Positions 9,067-19,027 of a DNA stretch of 27,064 bases are shown here, piece by piece; position 1 is the first letter of the stretch, and each line of letters starts with the position of its first letter. Location of the stretch: positions 372,611-399,674 of the forward strand of contig BFEA01000088.1 of the NCBI GenBank assembly GCA_003427395.1, given 5' to 3'. The position numbers were made by a program, and so were the translations under genes. This DNA is from Chara braunii (taxonomy: Eukaryota > Streptophyta > Charophyceae > Charales > Characeae). The notes beneath the pieces are model-generated. The model was not told the DNA's origin, made no database searches, and worked only from the letters and a program-made list of their open reading frames with translations.

Positions 9067-9535
9067 GTGGGTCGCTCCTTAGCCTTTTTCCCGAATCCCG
9101 CTACTTTTCACTCGTTCTTAGGGATAAAACTCGGGGCTTCCCCACCTCCCTTTTGTTGTGTTTTGCGTTCACAACAAGAGACATTTCAAGTGGTCAGTCC
9201 AACGAGGGGGAGTATGAAAATCACTTCGCTGTATGGACGAATCAAAATTTCTCGTGAGTATACGGATTTTCTGCAAACAGTATCACCCACAAAGGAAAAG
9301 AAAACACGCTATCTGTGGGCTGCCCTGGGCAAGCACTTAGGCGTATAACTGGCATCTGATGAACACTTTGACTTTCCTTTTCATCTCTTCGAAGGAAAAC
9401 AAAAGCGCATTGTCTTTAATATGCGAGAATACTTAGTATGCATCTCGGACTTCTGCACATTCCTCCCATCACTCCCCTCACTGCTTTCCCCTCGACCAAG
9501 AATAAAATCCAATTTGACTAGTCAAAGCTGATGAT
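9067..9535 (+). pseudogene. Possible decayed coding remnant, family unknown
   Basis: One plus-strand frame is open from about 9067 and contains a Met at 9214 (MKITSLYGRIKISREYTDFL). It meets a single TAA at about 9346, then continues in the same frame for another 60 codons with protein-like text (DEHFDFPFHLFEGKQKRIVF, NMREYLVCISDFCTF) to a stop near 9535. Such continuity across one stop suggests a dead gene, perhaps a retroelement gag. The frame before 9214 lacks an ATG start. I recognise no domain. Confidence 0.3.
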
Positions 9536-10110
9536 ATGAAGGAGACTTGATCACATAGGACAAACTAGCAAGGCCAACGGTGCCACGTAAGACGACTCCC
9601 AACCATTCTTCTTCAGCAAACTTACGCCACCGTGCTCTTTCGCCCTCACCTCATTAATCAAGACCAGTGACTATGGACAAAGGTCCCTGAAAACAGCCCT
9701 TAGTAGGTCGGTAACGTTATCAATCAAACACACGTTATCCACTTCTATTTATTAAGTGCAATGGCTCCTATCAGTTTTTGCACCACTCAGGCTAGTCAGA
9801 CTCAACGTTTGGATTTACTTTACCAATTCTGACCCGTTCAATCACATCCCATTCTGAGATAAGAGGTTTAAGAGATCATTTGCACAGCTTAGCTCAATGA
9901 GGGAGCTTAGAAGACGTTATCAGCTTCGATCTCATAACCTTCCGCACATATCTCCGAGCCCCACTCACGCCTCTCGTAGCTATCACTTAGCTCACTCAGC
10001 AAGGCCATCCACATAAAAACTTCACGCACCGACAAGTACACGGATCCCACTAGTCACCGGACGCCATGGGAGCCCTCACTTAATGGCTTGGATATCAAAC
10101 CGCCAATCAT
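9536..10110. other. No supported feature
   Basis: Mixed-composition sequence with no open frame of note, no repeat and no RNA gene that I can see. It may be further decayed sequence of whatever produced the remnants on either side. Confidence 0.4.
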
Positions 10111-10112
10111 AA

Positions 10113-10436
10113 TAACTTAGTCTTTACCAAGATTTGACGTCACCACAAGTAGCAGAATTCCTCTCTGACCATACCGGGGCAGCGAACCCATGCACTGCGG
10201 TGGACACCGGGGATGCTACCCGACCGCATGGATCATCGATACCAGTGAGCCCCTCCATCACATGTGCAGAGTACTCGGGACCCAATCATTATGACAACAA
10301 AATGTTGGGGCTCTTTCTTGCACAGTTCGCCCAATTTCGTCGCTGGTCAAACAAGCCATCTGTCAAACTCCAAATACGTCGTCAGGAGAAGCACACGTTT
10401 TTCTTTCTTGCCAGGGATGCTAACCTGTCATCCTGA
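10113..10436 (+). pseudogene. Doubtful coding remnant of about 100 codons
   Basis: An open plus-strand frame without an early ATG contains text such as LTSPQVAEFLSDHTGAANP and MLGLFLAQFAQFRRWSNKP. The composition is somewhat protein-like, but there is no motif, and a second overlapping frame is open for 63 codons. It could be the downstream part of the 9067-9535 remnant or chance. Confidence 0.18.
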
Positions 10437-10439
10437 AGG

Positions 10440-11517
10440 TCTTGCATCTGTCTGATGCCTGGCAGGTGATTAGGAACAACACAGTGCGAGAATGAAATAC
10501 TTGAAACCAAATGACAGAACGAGAGATCTACCCCCCCCCTCGACGAAACAGGATGAAAGGTGGGGGAAGGAATACCAACTACACACTCCTGCAAAAAAAA
10601 CCGGCGAGAACGTGGTCCGCTCAAATGCCCTCTCCCTTTTATCTTGAAGTCTACCTCCCGCGAATGCGCTCTTTCTCTCTCTCTCATAACTACTATTATT
10701 CAGCGCCCAACGCGCGCGCCACAGAGTCGCAAGAGAGACTCCCAACTCCCTGCACTCATTAGGCGAATGACGTCAATGAAAACTCATAGTCTGTCCCTGC
10801 TCCTCACACATACTGTCTGCGCATCGTATGCCAGCGCTGACCTCACCCTTCTTCACACGACCTCCGTCCTTGCTACGTACCGCTCGTGCAAGAACGTAAC
10901 CACCTCTCGACTCAATCACCTCGCTTGCTCACACCGACTCGCCAGCATGTCTGCTCTCTGTGTCTCGTCACATACCGCAGTCCATTTGACATCAACACCT
11001 CTCACCACATACGTTCAGCTCTCGCCTCCTCTCTCTCTCTCTCTCTTTGACCTTCTTGGCCCGCCACGTGTCAGCAGGGTACACAGGTCCCAACTTGTTT
11101 TTGCTCTGTCCCGCTTTAAGAGCCCATTTGTTTTCTCGCCTTTTTTATGAACACACGCGCCGTTATCATGCACATCCTACTGGTTTTGACGTTAACTGCC
11201 TCTCTCTCTCTCGCTCGCGTTGACTTCTCCCATCACCTCCTGTCGCACTCGCTGTCCAGAGCCTTGCCACGTGCAGCGAGGTTTTTTCAGTAACTGCACT
11301 TGCCTCTCCTTTCGTCATTGACCTTGGCACCCCCTTCTCGTGCCCGCCTACACATTCTCCACATAGCGGTCAATCATTAGCGCACGTCCTCCCCGTTCAA
11401 GAAGATCACACATCACCGCGCGTCCATTTACACAGTCCCCCCTTTCGTTGACCTCCCTTTTGCTCTCCAGGGTACGCCACGTGCAGCCTCCTCACCCGCG
11501 TCTCCGTCCTCGCCCCT
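10440..11517. other. Pyrimidine-rich non-coding region
   Basis: The plus strand is strongly C/T-biased, with (CT)n runs (10670-10683, 11029-11048, 11201-11213). The 196-codon frame at 10560-11150 is rich in Ser, Thr, Leu, His and Arg because of this bias and is probably not a gene. Three spaced CCACGTG motifs are listed separately. The region could be an old LTR or a promoter/leader. Confidence 0.5.
11064..11483. promoter_or_regulatory. Three G-box motifs (CCACGTG) at about 205-bp spacing
   Basis: CCACGTG occurs at 11064-11070, 11267-11273 and 11477-11483. The second and third share GCCACGTGCAGC with TCCAG upstream, and similar CTCTC/TTGAC words precede each, so they probably mark a decayed repeat of about 205 bp. 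CACGTG is the binding core of plant bZIP and bHLH factors; a regulatory role here is inferred only. Confidence 0.4.
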
Positions 11518-12137
11518 TCAGACCTGTCTTTTCCCCCTGCTCTGCTTCTCACCCGTTCCACGGCCTCTGGGCGTCGGGTGTCTTGAGCTAGCCTCGGGTC
11601 CCTCCTCCACCGGCTTCACGGCCCGGTGATGCCTCAGGATCTCTTCTGGTCTGTTCCAGGACCTGAGATCCGTCTGTCGATCTGCGTCACTTATCTCACT
11701 TTCCCCTCCTGAGTCTCTGTCCTGGTGGACCTGTTCTAGGCTCGCTGTGTCCATCGAGGTCTCAGTCTCGTGGTAAGCCACCGTTATCCGTAGCCTTGCT
11801 GTCACTCCGTCCCGTCTACAGCGTCTCTTAGCTCGGTCTCTCGCCTCCGAAATCGCGTCCTGCAACTTTGGGTTAGTCCGCATCTCCCCCTCTCTTGCTC
11901 GCTCTACGTTGATCTTCAGTAATAGTTCATCTCCACCGTCGTAGTTGAGTATGACGGTAATCCAGGGCCCTTCCCCAGATACGGGGTTCCAACGGGCCTG
12001 GTGATACCAGTACCCGGGCCTGTACCCATGCAGCGCCATAGCCACTCTTTCTCAATAGCCAGCGCCAGTGTCCAGTCCACACTATCCCTATTCGCAGAAG
12101 TACGTAGCCAGGCTGAATCTAGAGTGCCTGGAATCAA
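11518..12137 (-). CDS. Unrecognised ORF, probably split by a frameshift
   Basis: The main frame (12045 to 11518, 175 aa) reads ARWNPVSGEGPWITVILNYD, then a charged helical stretch (NVERAREGEMRTNPKLQDAI, SEARDRAKRRCRRDG) and a basic tail ending RGKRQV. A second frame from 12137 gives a plausible N-terminus (DWTLALAIEKEWLWRCM). The two overlap near 12000-12045, so a one-base change may have split a protein of about 205 aa. No catalytic motif, zinc finger or signal peptide is visible. The Arg/Lys-rich C-terminus suggests nucleic-acid contact, but that is weak. It could be an accessory or gag-like gene of an element. Confidence 0.4.
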
Positions 12138-13265
12138 GGCTCCCGCGCAATACCACTACTCACACTCGAGGAGTGATAACACTCCCCTCACGTATTTGCC
12201 TTAAGACCCAGGGGCAGCCTCTGTTTTATAGAGCTATAGGCGAGTGCGACCCCAGTGTGCTCTAAATGAAAGGCTTCAAGGCTCAGTAAAATTTCGGAAG
12301 TAAAGATTATAATTTTAAAACTGTGATTTTTCATAAAAGAAAACCAAAGAAAAGAAAGAAAAGAAAAGAACTTATGGCCACGATATCCACAGGCCTTCTG
12401 CTACCGGTCCCAGTCGCTTCATCTCACAAAAGGGTGACTGCTATTCTGAGGTGATGGTCCCATAACGGGATATTGACAAGCACTTTCCTTCCCTAAAAAA
12501 CGCACGCATTGGCCATACCCGGCGGGTACCCATGTTCAATGGCAAGGAGGGGGCTCATGAACAGGGGTGATGGGCTTCCTACCGTTGCGGCTGCGGGTCG
12601 CCCTCCCTTTTGGGGTCTCACCTCGTGGCGCCAGATCGGAGCTCTCCTATAGACTGTACGCGTAAGGCCGGCCTACACAGGTCGTAGACCGCTGCCCCGA
12701 AATTCAAACCGTTGGCCTTCCGCGAAAGGTCAGGCCAACAGGTAGAGAATCGAAAAAATAAAAAAATTAAGTAATAATAACAAAAATAATAATGATGGTT
12801 GTGGAACAAGAATGGAAAAGAAAGCGTAAAGTCACAGTGGTCTGAAGCCACTAGTTTTCCCCCCAAACTAAACATTTTCATACTCGACGTTTTATTATAT
12901 TTTGTTATCTTTTCTTTTCTTTTTTGACGGTGACCTCCGCCTAGTGCACATGACCCATAACTCAGTAGAGGGGCGATTGGCGCACAGTTGAAAGGACTGA
13001 GGCAGCCCTCTCACCTCTGCGTCCCAGGGCGAACCCGGCGGCTACCACGGCCACAAAACTGAGATACTGAAATTGAGACGTTGAGACTGAAGACTGAAAT
13101 TAAATTACCGAAACTGAGAAAATGAAACTGAAGTTTTGAAACTGAAATGTTGGATCCGAAATGTTGAATTAACTATACATGAATGATCACGGCCTCTTGA
13201 AAATTCAGTCTTGCTGTCTCATTGTCTCACTGTACCTTTTCTCTTAGTTCTCTGAAACTGTTCTC
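12138..13265. other. Non-coding stretch between ORF remnants and the gypsy pol
   Basis: Contains an A/G-rich run (12336-12372), a T/C-rich run (12890-12926), and a degenerate GAAACTGA repeat (13055-13160). As this lies 3' of the minus-strand pol, a polypurine tract and 3' LTR would be expected here. I found no sequence matching the TGTTATGAAC start of the putative right-hand LTR. Confidence 0.5.
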
Positions 13266-14710
13266 TTACTTAGATAACTGACCCCTCTTCCCTCTCCTTG
13301 AGGTTAATGTAGGAATCAGATCTGGATCTCTGAATATAAACTTACGAAGTCTAGAGCCTGATACCATGTCATGAACCCTGGATCCGTCCATTTCTGAAAT
13401 CTCATAGACCTTGCCCTTTGCCTCTCCTGTGATTCTGTAAGGACCAAGCCATCTGGGCTCCAACCTTTTTATCCATTGTGTCTCAAGAGAACTGTCAAAC
13501 AGAAGGACAACATCTTCAGTCTTCAATTTCTCTTTTCTTATATATCTTTTCTTGTTCCATCTTTCTTGATCTGATAGTCCGCTGGATGTCATCCTCTCTG
13601 CAACATCCATCACTGCCTGATCAACTTTTGATATTTGCCTCATTCCGATCTGAAGAAACTCTGAAATAGAATAGTCTCTCTCACTTTCTTGACTTTACCA
13701 TGTCTTGACAATACTCTCAATTGGCAATGTAGCATATCGGCCGTACCACAGGGTAAATGGTGCATAGCCAGTAGTTCTCTTGACTGTAATGTTGTCAGCA
13801 TATACAACAGCTCTCAATACTTGTGCCCGATTGCTGAGATTCCCTTCACACCACTTGGTCAATGAATCTTTCAAAGTTCTATGTCCTCTTTCAACAGGTG
13901 CATTCGCTTGAGGATGGTAAGTAGTCACATACCGAATGCTGACACCAGTCTGAGCGTGGCTCTTCTGACAACTTCATTTCTGAACTCTGATCCTCTGTCT
14001 GAAACAAATTCTCTGATAAAAGGATATCTAAGATAGACTTCTTCTATCCAGTCAGCCACCTGTTTGACTGTCTTCCTTTTCAGAGTTTTTGCCTCAACAT
14101 ATCGAGAGAAATTATCTCTCATGTTTAGTATGTATCTCATCCCACCCTTGCCTGGAGGCATAGTGATGAGATCCAGATGAAATCTGCTACCTAGCTCTAC
14201 CAAGATTGTACGGAATAGGGACTCGATCATTCTTGTGGTTGACCTCTTTTGACATAACACACATGATTTAAAGTATCTGAAAATCATATCTCTCATGCCA
14301 GACCAGAAGTAGAGTTTGACAGTCTTAGAGTAGGTTGTCTCAGCAGCCCTTTGGCCACCAGCAACCCCCTCATGCAGGGCAACAATTATCTCTAACTGCC
14401 TTTCTTTACCACAGACCACTCTTAATGGAGGTAGACCTCCCTTACCATCTACAAAGAGATGTGTTCTCTTTAGTCTGAATTTTTTCCTTGAATTTTTACA
14501 GTAATTTTTTTTTAGCTGCTCCTTTTCCATCTTTCTGCCAATTTCTTGATAGTGTTCATGATATTCTTCAAAGAAGAAAAATATATCTTCTTCCTTCTTT
14601 CCACTCTCTTCTTCTTCCTTTGAACCTGAACTTTCCCCAATCTCATGAGCAGCCACTGCTGCTGCATTAACTTTAGCATACCAATCATTTGGTTCATCTT
14701 CTTCTTTTTT
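13266..14710 (-). pseudogene. Gypsy integrase with GPY/F C-terminus, frameshifted
   Basis: The integrase joins retroelement cDNA to the host chromosome. Its N-terminal zinc region reads ALHEGVAGGQRAAETTYSK and later CVLCQ; the usual second His of the HHCC finger is Gln. The catalytic core shows Asp in FHLDLITMP (codon 14171-14173), Asp in FVSDRGSEF (13997-13999) and Glu in APVERGHRTLKD (13890-13892). Between the second Asp and Glu the frame changes, and the spacing is one base short of the DD35E distance, so a single base was probably lost. A further TAA lies at 13695-13697. The C-terminal part has WLGPYRI (GPY/F module) and ends at 13266 with no chromodomain visible. The N-terminal linker (14656-14500) is Glu/Lys-rich. 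Confidence 0.88.
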
Positions 14711-15397
14711 TCATAGAATCGACTCATAAACGTATGCGCTTGGGATTTCTCCCCAACTATCTCTCTCTTCTGGCCACAGACTCCACCTGTAGGAGCATGG
14801 CGCTTCATAATTCTCGTCATCTTTTTCATTAAGGAAATTATCAACATAGGCAGATTCTTCAATTGTTCCATTCACATCTTCTTCTTCTCCTTCTCGCCAC
14901 TCAATCCGGCCTAAGCCATCCGCTTTGTTTTTGTCAGTGGGAATCTTTTCCAGCTTAAAATCATATGTCCAGATGAAGGCGATCCATCTGCTGACTGTTC
15001 GATCCACTTGTTGGTGCTTCTTAATGACACCAATCACAGCAGATGCATCAATCCTCAGGATAAATCTCCTTCCTAGTACGTAGTGCCTGAAGTACCCGAG
15101 GCTATGGATGATTGACAGTCGCTCTTTCCTGAAGTGAGTGTAGCCTCTTTCTGTTGAATTGAGAGTCCTGCTCTCAAATCTTAGAGGTCTCTCTCTCTCA
15201 TTTTCATCTTTCTGAATGAGCACTCCACCCAAAGCAACTTGTCCTCCATCCACCTCAATGATGAAAGGTCTTGCCTCATCATCATCATAATATGACACTA
15301 CCAGCACTACACCACCATCTTTTAATTTTTCCTGTAATGTTTCTCCTGCAGCTTGCCTTTTATCATTCCATGCTAAGTTAGTCCCTTGGCTTACCAT
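14711..15397 (-). pseudogene. Gypsy RNase H domain of pol
   Basis: RNase H removes the RNA strand of the replication hybrid. Visible landmarks are FIIEVDGGQVALGGVL (first acidic residue), ESRTLNSTERGYTHFRKERL, FILRIDASAV and the NKADGLGR signature, close to the NxADxLSR of Ty3/gypsy elements. An acidic tail (EGEEEDV) follows. The frame is the same as RT upstream and integrase downstream, but TGA stops at 15446-15448 and 14711-14713 interrupt it on both sides. Confidence 0.88.
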
Positions 15398-16318
15398 TTT
15401 CCTCAGGGGCTCTGCAAGGGTAGCAAAGTGAGGAATAAAAATCCTTCAGAATCCACAAACCCCCAAGAAGCTCCTAACGTCTGTCACTCTTTTGAGAGGC
15501 AGATGCCAGTTCAAGATCTTGTCTATCTTCTTGGGATCCGAACTTCTACCCTTGGAGAAACATCTGAAGCCCAAGATTATCACCTCTGGTTGAAATAAAA
15601 GGGACTTTGGTCCACTGACAGTCAGATTATATTTCTGAAGTCTTTCTAGGACCATCTTAACTCCTTCTACATATTCCCAGACAAACTTTCTGACTCCCCC
15701 TGCGACCAAAGTCTCATCCCTTACCAGAGACCCTTTTACAGGATTATCATCAATGTAAGGACTGGTTATCTCAGGAAAAATATCTTGTATGACTTTGATT
15801 ATATCCCTTTGAACCACTGCCACGCCGTTAGTCCAACCCTAAGGTACCACACACATCTGAACAAGCCCCCTTGGCATGTGCATGACAGTCATTGGCCGAC
15901 TAGTGGGATCAATGAGAAACTGATCATATCCCGAATACAGATCAACTAGAGAATAAATACATCAAACAGCAAAGGATTCAGAGAGGAAATCAGCATTAGG
16001 AAGACTACGTGCATCACGTACCGTCGCAGAATTGAACTTCTGAACATTCTGTATCCATCTTAGCCCGCCTCCTAGTTTCCAGAAACAAAATCAGTGGTTA
16101 GCATACGGTCCATCAGCAGGTTCAACAACATTAGATGCAATCTTTTTGTCAAGATAGTTTACAACTTCTGCCTCTTCTTTCATGGCATACTTGGTTGGCC
16201 TATCATTCCATGGAACATGATCAACTGTCCAAATCTTGGCCATCTTGATCATGTCCATGTCCAATCGCCCTCTCTCTTCATCATTAAAGGAGAAAGCACC
16301 AGAGAATTCCTGACACAT
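15398..16318 (-). pseudogene. Gypsy reverse transcriptase domain of pol, four in-frame stops
   Basis: RT copies the element RNA into cDNA. In one frame I can read the N-terminal palm approach (VPWNDRPTKYAM, NVVEPADGPYANH), LRWIQNVQKFNSATVRDARS, the first catalytic Asp in YSLVDLYSGYD (codon 15941-15943), and the YIDD box (15746-15757) that carries the other two Asp. VTDVRSFLGVCGF marks the palm/thumb end. Stops interrupt at 16091-16093 (TGA), 15962-15964 (TGA), 15839-15841 (TAG) and 15446-15448 (TGA). All catalytic residues are still readable, so decay seems to have come from point mutations after insertion. Confidence 0.9.
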
Positions 16319-16622
16319 CCTGACACATCTGTGGTGACCCTATTCTCCAGTTTTGCTGATTCTCTCAATGCTTTTATAATCTTTCTCTCTTTTTCCAATG
16401 CTTCATAATCTTTCTTTATTAGGACTGCCACCGAGTCTTTCTTCACCCCCTTGGGCTTGTATTTTCTTTTTGACCGAATGACTATTTTCATAAAAAAGGG
16501 TGAGTCAATGCAAATCTCAATTTCATCTTTCCCTCTTTTGCAGTTTCTACAGCCGTCTTGAAGGCTTCAATTTGTTCGTCCTCATTCTCGAGCTTACCAA
16601 CGACTTTTATCATTTTCGAAAC
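16319..16622 (-). pseudogene. Protease-RT linker of gypsy pol, frameshifted
   Basis: A Lys/Glu-rich linker is readable in pieces (KVVGKLENEDEQIEAF, then KPKGVKKDSVAVLIKKDYEA and EKERKIIKALRESAKLEN). A frame change sits at the T6 run near 16491-16496, and another coincides with an exact 10-bp tandem duplication, CCTGACACAT at 16309-16318 and 16319-16328. No enzymatic motif is expected here. Confidence 0.6.
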
Positions 16623-17099
16623 CTAATTGATTTCCACCGAAATCTCTTCTTTTGTTTTTTGTTTTCCTTCTTCCTTTAGTCTCCTAACCCTTTCAGCAGA
16701 TTCTTCTCTCCTGATCGAATTAGCTGACAATTGATGCTTGAAATCATTTTTTGTACAGACCATAAAGGTTTGTTCTTGGGCAGTCTCAGGATCCTGTAGG
16801 CCGATCCAAGATGACCCCTCATGACTGAAAAATTTGACGGCCTCCATCCTATGCAAGAATGGAGTTCCCAAGATACAGTCATGGTCCAGATATGGCACTA
16901 CAAAACCCGGTAATTCCACAGTCATCGTCCCAACTCGGATAGGCAAATTGTCTATAAGCCCAACCACAAACAATTCCCCTGCAATATTGCTGAGTACGTT
17001 TTGGGCAGGCCTATCAATAGTCAAATTACATGCCTCTATTGTTCTTCGTGAAAGATGTACCATCTCTGCCACAGAATCCGCTAGGGCTAGAATCTTCAC
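16623..17099 (-). pseudogene. Gypsy retropepsin-like protease with altered active site
   Basis: The fold landmarks of an aspartic protease are present: VKILALADSVAEMVHLSRR at the N-terminus, and DHDCILGTPFLHRM, matching the hydrophobic-hydrophobic-Gly strand of retropepsins. The active-site triplet expected as D-S/T-G reads D-S-V, so the Gly is lost and activity is unlikely. A Lys/Glu-rich tail follows (RVRRLKEEGKQKTKEE). In the intact family this enzyme processes the Gag-Pol polyprotein. Its 5' border at 17095-17105 is the target-site copy of the nested insert; the Met at 17099 is an artefact, as the true upstream coding lies at 19076 and beyond. Confidence 0.75.
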
Positions 17100-17120
17100 T
17101 TGATTAATGCAAATTGTTGT

Positions 17121-17153
17121 CGGGACAGAAACCCCTGTAAGGGTTTCTGCCCG
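17121..17153. repeat. Hairpin near the left end of the insert
   Basis: CAGAAACCC (17126-17134) pairs exactly with GGGTTTCTG (17141-17149) around CTGTAA. CGGG (17121-17124) pairs with CCCG (17150-17153) with a single bulged A at 17125. It starts 16 bases inside the target duplication. Confidence 0.85.
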
Positions 17154-17267
17154 AGTTTGTCAAGGTCAGTCGCTGTCCGATTTTTTTATGGGATTGAGGA
17201 ACTGGTTGAGATTGACGTTGCCAAAAGTTGTTCAGACCAACCTTATAACTGAGAAACCTAAAGCCTG

Positions 17268-17323
17268 ACATCGTTGATGTATGACGTCGTTGACATGGAA
17301 CGTCGTTGATATATGACGACAAC
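17268..17323 (+). repeat. 16-bp tandem repeats (ACGTCGTTGA)
   Basis: Three full 16-bp units (17268-17283, 17284-17299, 17300-17315) begin ACATCGTTGA or ACGTCGTTGA, followed by a partial ACGAC. They are subterminal within the insert, where DNA transposons often carry transposase-binding repeats; this function is inferred. Confidence 0.75.
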
Positions 17324-18773
17324 AGCGTCCGTTCGAGACAGCGGGAGTTGGCGGTATGGCCTGTCATCCGCGGGTCTCGACATGGCCGCAGGGGTGCGCG
17401 GTCATAGAAAGTCTGAGACTATACTTATTCTACCTAAACGATGTCGCGCGGCTGTTTCAGGGTCTAAGTAGGCTAAAAAGGAAGGATCGTTCGCCGCCGT
17501 GGTGGGCGTGTTTCCTTTTCCTATGAGGCATCCGAGGCGGGCGTTCGCTACCTTAAGGGTCGTCTCTGCTATCGACTTGGAGTGGACCGCTCGTGCAGGG
17601 GGATACCATGCTGTTATGGTGGAGCCAGCCCGACTTCTGAAATCCGAGGTTCGCTCGGGCGAGGACAAGGGGTATCCAAGTCCCAAACCACCTCCTAGGG
17701 AAGGGACATGCGCCTACTCACGGAAGGACTCCAAGTTCTAAGCAGCTCACGCTTAGGAGAACTGTCATAATTTACCCTTCTAGTGGTCGTCTTAGGAGCC
17801 ACAAACGAATGGGGAACTGACGCCTTAAGAAACCCAGTTCGTGTTTTCACTAGCTATGGACGGAGTGCGAGTAGGCACTACCTTCGCGGATAGGTTTGCA
17901 CCATAAGAAGTGTAAGCCTGGGGTAAGCTGGCTAGTTGACACGAGGTAGCAGTTAGAGCATTGCTTCGAAAGTCATTATGTCGAAGGCGGGTACTTCACC
18001 ATTCATGAAACAGAAAGAGTAATTATTGTCAGATGGATAGGGCAAATAGCAAAATTTGAAAGCAGATTCCCGTCTTCAGCAGGGTGACCAATATGTCAGT
18101 TGTTTAAGTTGGCTACCGGTTCGCATAGTGGTCGTCGGATTATTTGCAGACGGTATTCACACCAAAGTTAGAAAGATAGTGGTATCCTAGCTCTATTTGA
18201 GTATTGGGATTCGTCTGTGCTTTTTTTCTAGCAGTCAGTATGGGGCGGAATGAAAAAAAATTGGCAACGCATCTCATCCAGTCGAAAAAGCCGTGACGGT
18301 CCAGCCGCTCGGCAGGCAGAGTAAAGGTATTTTAGTCAGACGCCACTTGAGTGTCGCCTTGTGTATTGGTCATGTTTTGAGCTTTTATTGATCGGTGTTG
18401 TTTGAAGCCAAGTCAACCTTTGTCATATGCATGATTGTATTACATATAAGTTGTTTTTGGAAGATAAGTCAACTTGCGTTGACCTGAGTCTTTTTTCTTA
18501 AAGGGTTTGTCTGAGTGACTCTTGATTGTCTTCGAAAGAAGGGACTAGGATCGCTAGAAGTCTTCCTTACGCTTGGAACGTCACGTCCTAGTCGATCGAC
18601 GTCGGTCTAACTCCTGGGAGATCAGCGCCCACAGACGACGTTCGGGTCCACTTTGGCGTTTAACTATGCGTACCTATGCTACAGCGAACGAGCAAACGCC
18701 CTCGGCCGCCCTACCTCTGCAACTGCATTATAAAAACTTTCGCATGTGGGTCGGTAGCTCGGTGGGGATACGC

Positions 18774-18801
18774 CCCTAAGGGTGGTGACAGCCCCTTAGG
18801 G
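18774..18801. repeat. Hairpin inside the insert
   Basis: CCCTAAGGG (18774-18782) is complementary to CCCTTAGGG (18793-18801) across a 10-nt loop. Confidence 0.6.
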
Positions 18802-19027
18802 AAGGTAAGTTGTGCCCCGCGGAAACCTATCCTGTCGTAGGGGACCGTGGGATGTGCAGCTGGCGCACTCGGCCGGAGCGGCGACGGGTCAACGCAGGTT
18901 ACCGTGTTGTCCCCAAGCTGTCTCTAAAAAGTTGGAAAGCTAAGTTTCTCCTGCGTGACGCGGCCGGGAGGGCCCTCGCTCGCGCGGGGGGCGATGCGCT
19001 TGACATTGTAAGATGCCCACATTCGAT

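Noticed and set aside
10560-11150. 196-codon plus-strand frame
   Set aside because: Composition (Ser, Thr, Leu, His, Arg, Pro) follows from the C/T-rich DNA, and there is no motif or related upstream or downstream gene structure.
12620-12650. TGGCGCCAGATC, resembling some retroelement primer sites
   Set aside because: No LTR edge or gag-pol follows in the right orientation, so a single short match is not enough.
12640-12750. Possible tRNA-like region (AAATTCAAACC near a B-box-like word)
   Set aside because: I could not fold a cloverleaf or find a proper A box, so I do not call a tRNA.
13334-13347. GCCTGATACCA-like word resembling a reverse primer binding site
   Set aside because: It lies inside the integrase C-terminal coding frame and lacks the full GCTCTGATACCA.
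17402-17741. Opposed frames of 80-94 codons inside the nested insert
   Set aside because: They overlap on opposite strands with no motif, and the insert seems non-coding.
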